In this document: positions 63,974 through 64,000 of the stretch, piece by piece
Layout of the letters: the number at the start of each line of letters is the position of its first letter
Position numbering within the stretch: position 1 is the first letter of the stretch
DNA from: Tanypteryx hageni
Lineage: Eukaryota > Arthropoda > Insecta > Odonata > Petaluridae
DNA length: 64,000 nt
NCBI GenBank assembly: GCA_028673005.1
Contig: CM054115.1
Coordinates: 57,685,407-57,749,406 of the forward strand
Direction of reading: 5' to 3'
The notes under the pieces: model-generated
Told to the model about the DNA's origin: nothing
Databases searched by the model: none
The model's input: only the letters and a program-made list of their open reading frames with translations
Translations under genes and position numbers: made by a program

Positions 63974-64000
63974 ATCTCACCATTTGAGAGGGAGGAGTTT

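Overview
The window is a piece of an AT-rich arthropod nuclear genome, almost certainly an insect. It is intron-rich, the splice sites follow GT-AG rules, and the intergenic and intronic DNA is full of transposon relics. Three protein-coding genes can be reconstructed exon by exon. Nothing is prokaryotic, and there are no operons or CRISPR arrays. Some dispersed repeats resemble repeats I associate from memory with hemipterans (planthopper-like), but that assignment is weak and untested.

Layout: (1) 704-13420, + strand: the last four coding exons of scribble (scrib), covering the region C-terminal to the PDZ domains; the 5' part lies off the left edge. (2) 13421-16738: intergenic DNA between two convergent genes, with candidate polyadenylation signals and a (TA)n tract. 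(3) 16739-24653, - strand: a complete six-exon gene for the axonemal dynein light intermediate chain DNALI1/p28 (259 aa). Its introns hold an RTE LINE relic, hAT relics and a Tigger-like MITE. (4) 24654-25129: a short divergent interval. (5) 25144-57207 and probably beyond, + strand: 28 coding exons (1839 codons, no stop yet) of the four-domain sodium leak channel NALCN, called narrow abdomen (na) in flies. All four pore loops are present, with the family's E-E-K-E selectivity filter. (6) 57208-64000: transposon-rich DNA with a LINE reverse transcriptase, a Tigger element, tRNA-like SINE modules and a CACCACC-ended element. The missing C-terminus of the channel lies here as an unrecognised exon or beyond the right edge.

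The genes do not form a pathway: scrib is a cell-polarity scaffold, DNALI1 is an axonemal motor subunit, and NALCN is a neuronal background cation channel. The noteworthy structure is in the repeats: a PIF/Harbinger relic split by a hAT MITE with a perfect palindromic target duplication, opposed 21-bp minisatellite arrays, a composite SINE with head-to-head tRNA-like modules inside a 21-bp perfect inverted repeat, four structurally similar elements with CCGTATTT-type ends, a three-copy unclassified family, and two related satellite-bearing elements. I found no convincing new gene system. The best leads are the divergent DNALI1/NALCN interval, possible alternative C-termini of NALCN, and the uncharacterised repeat families.
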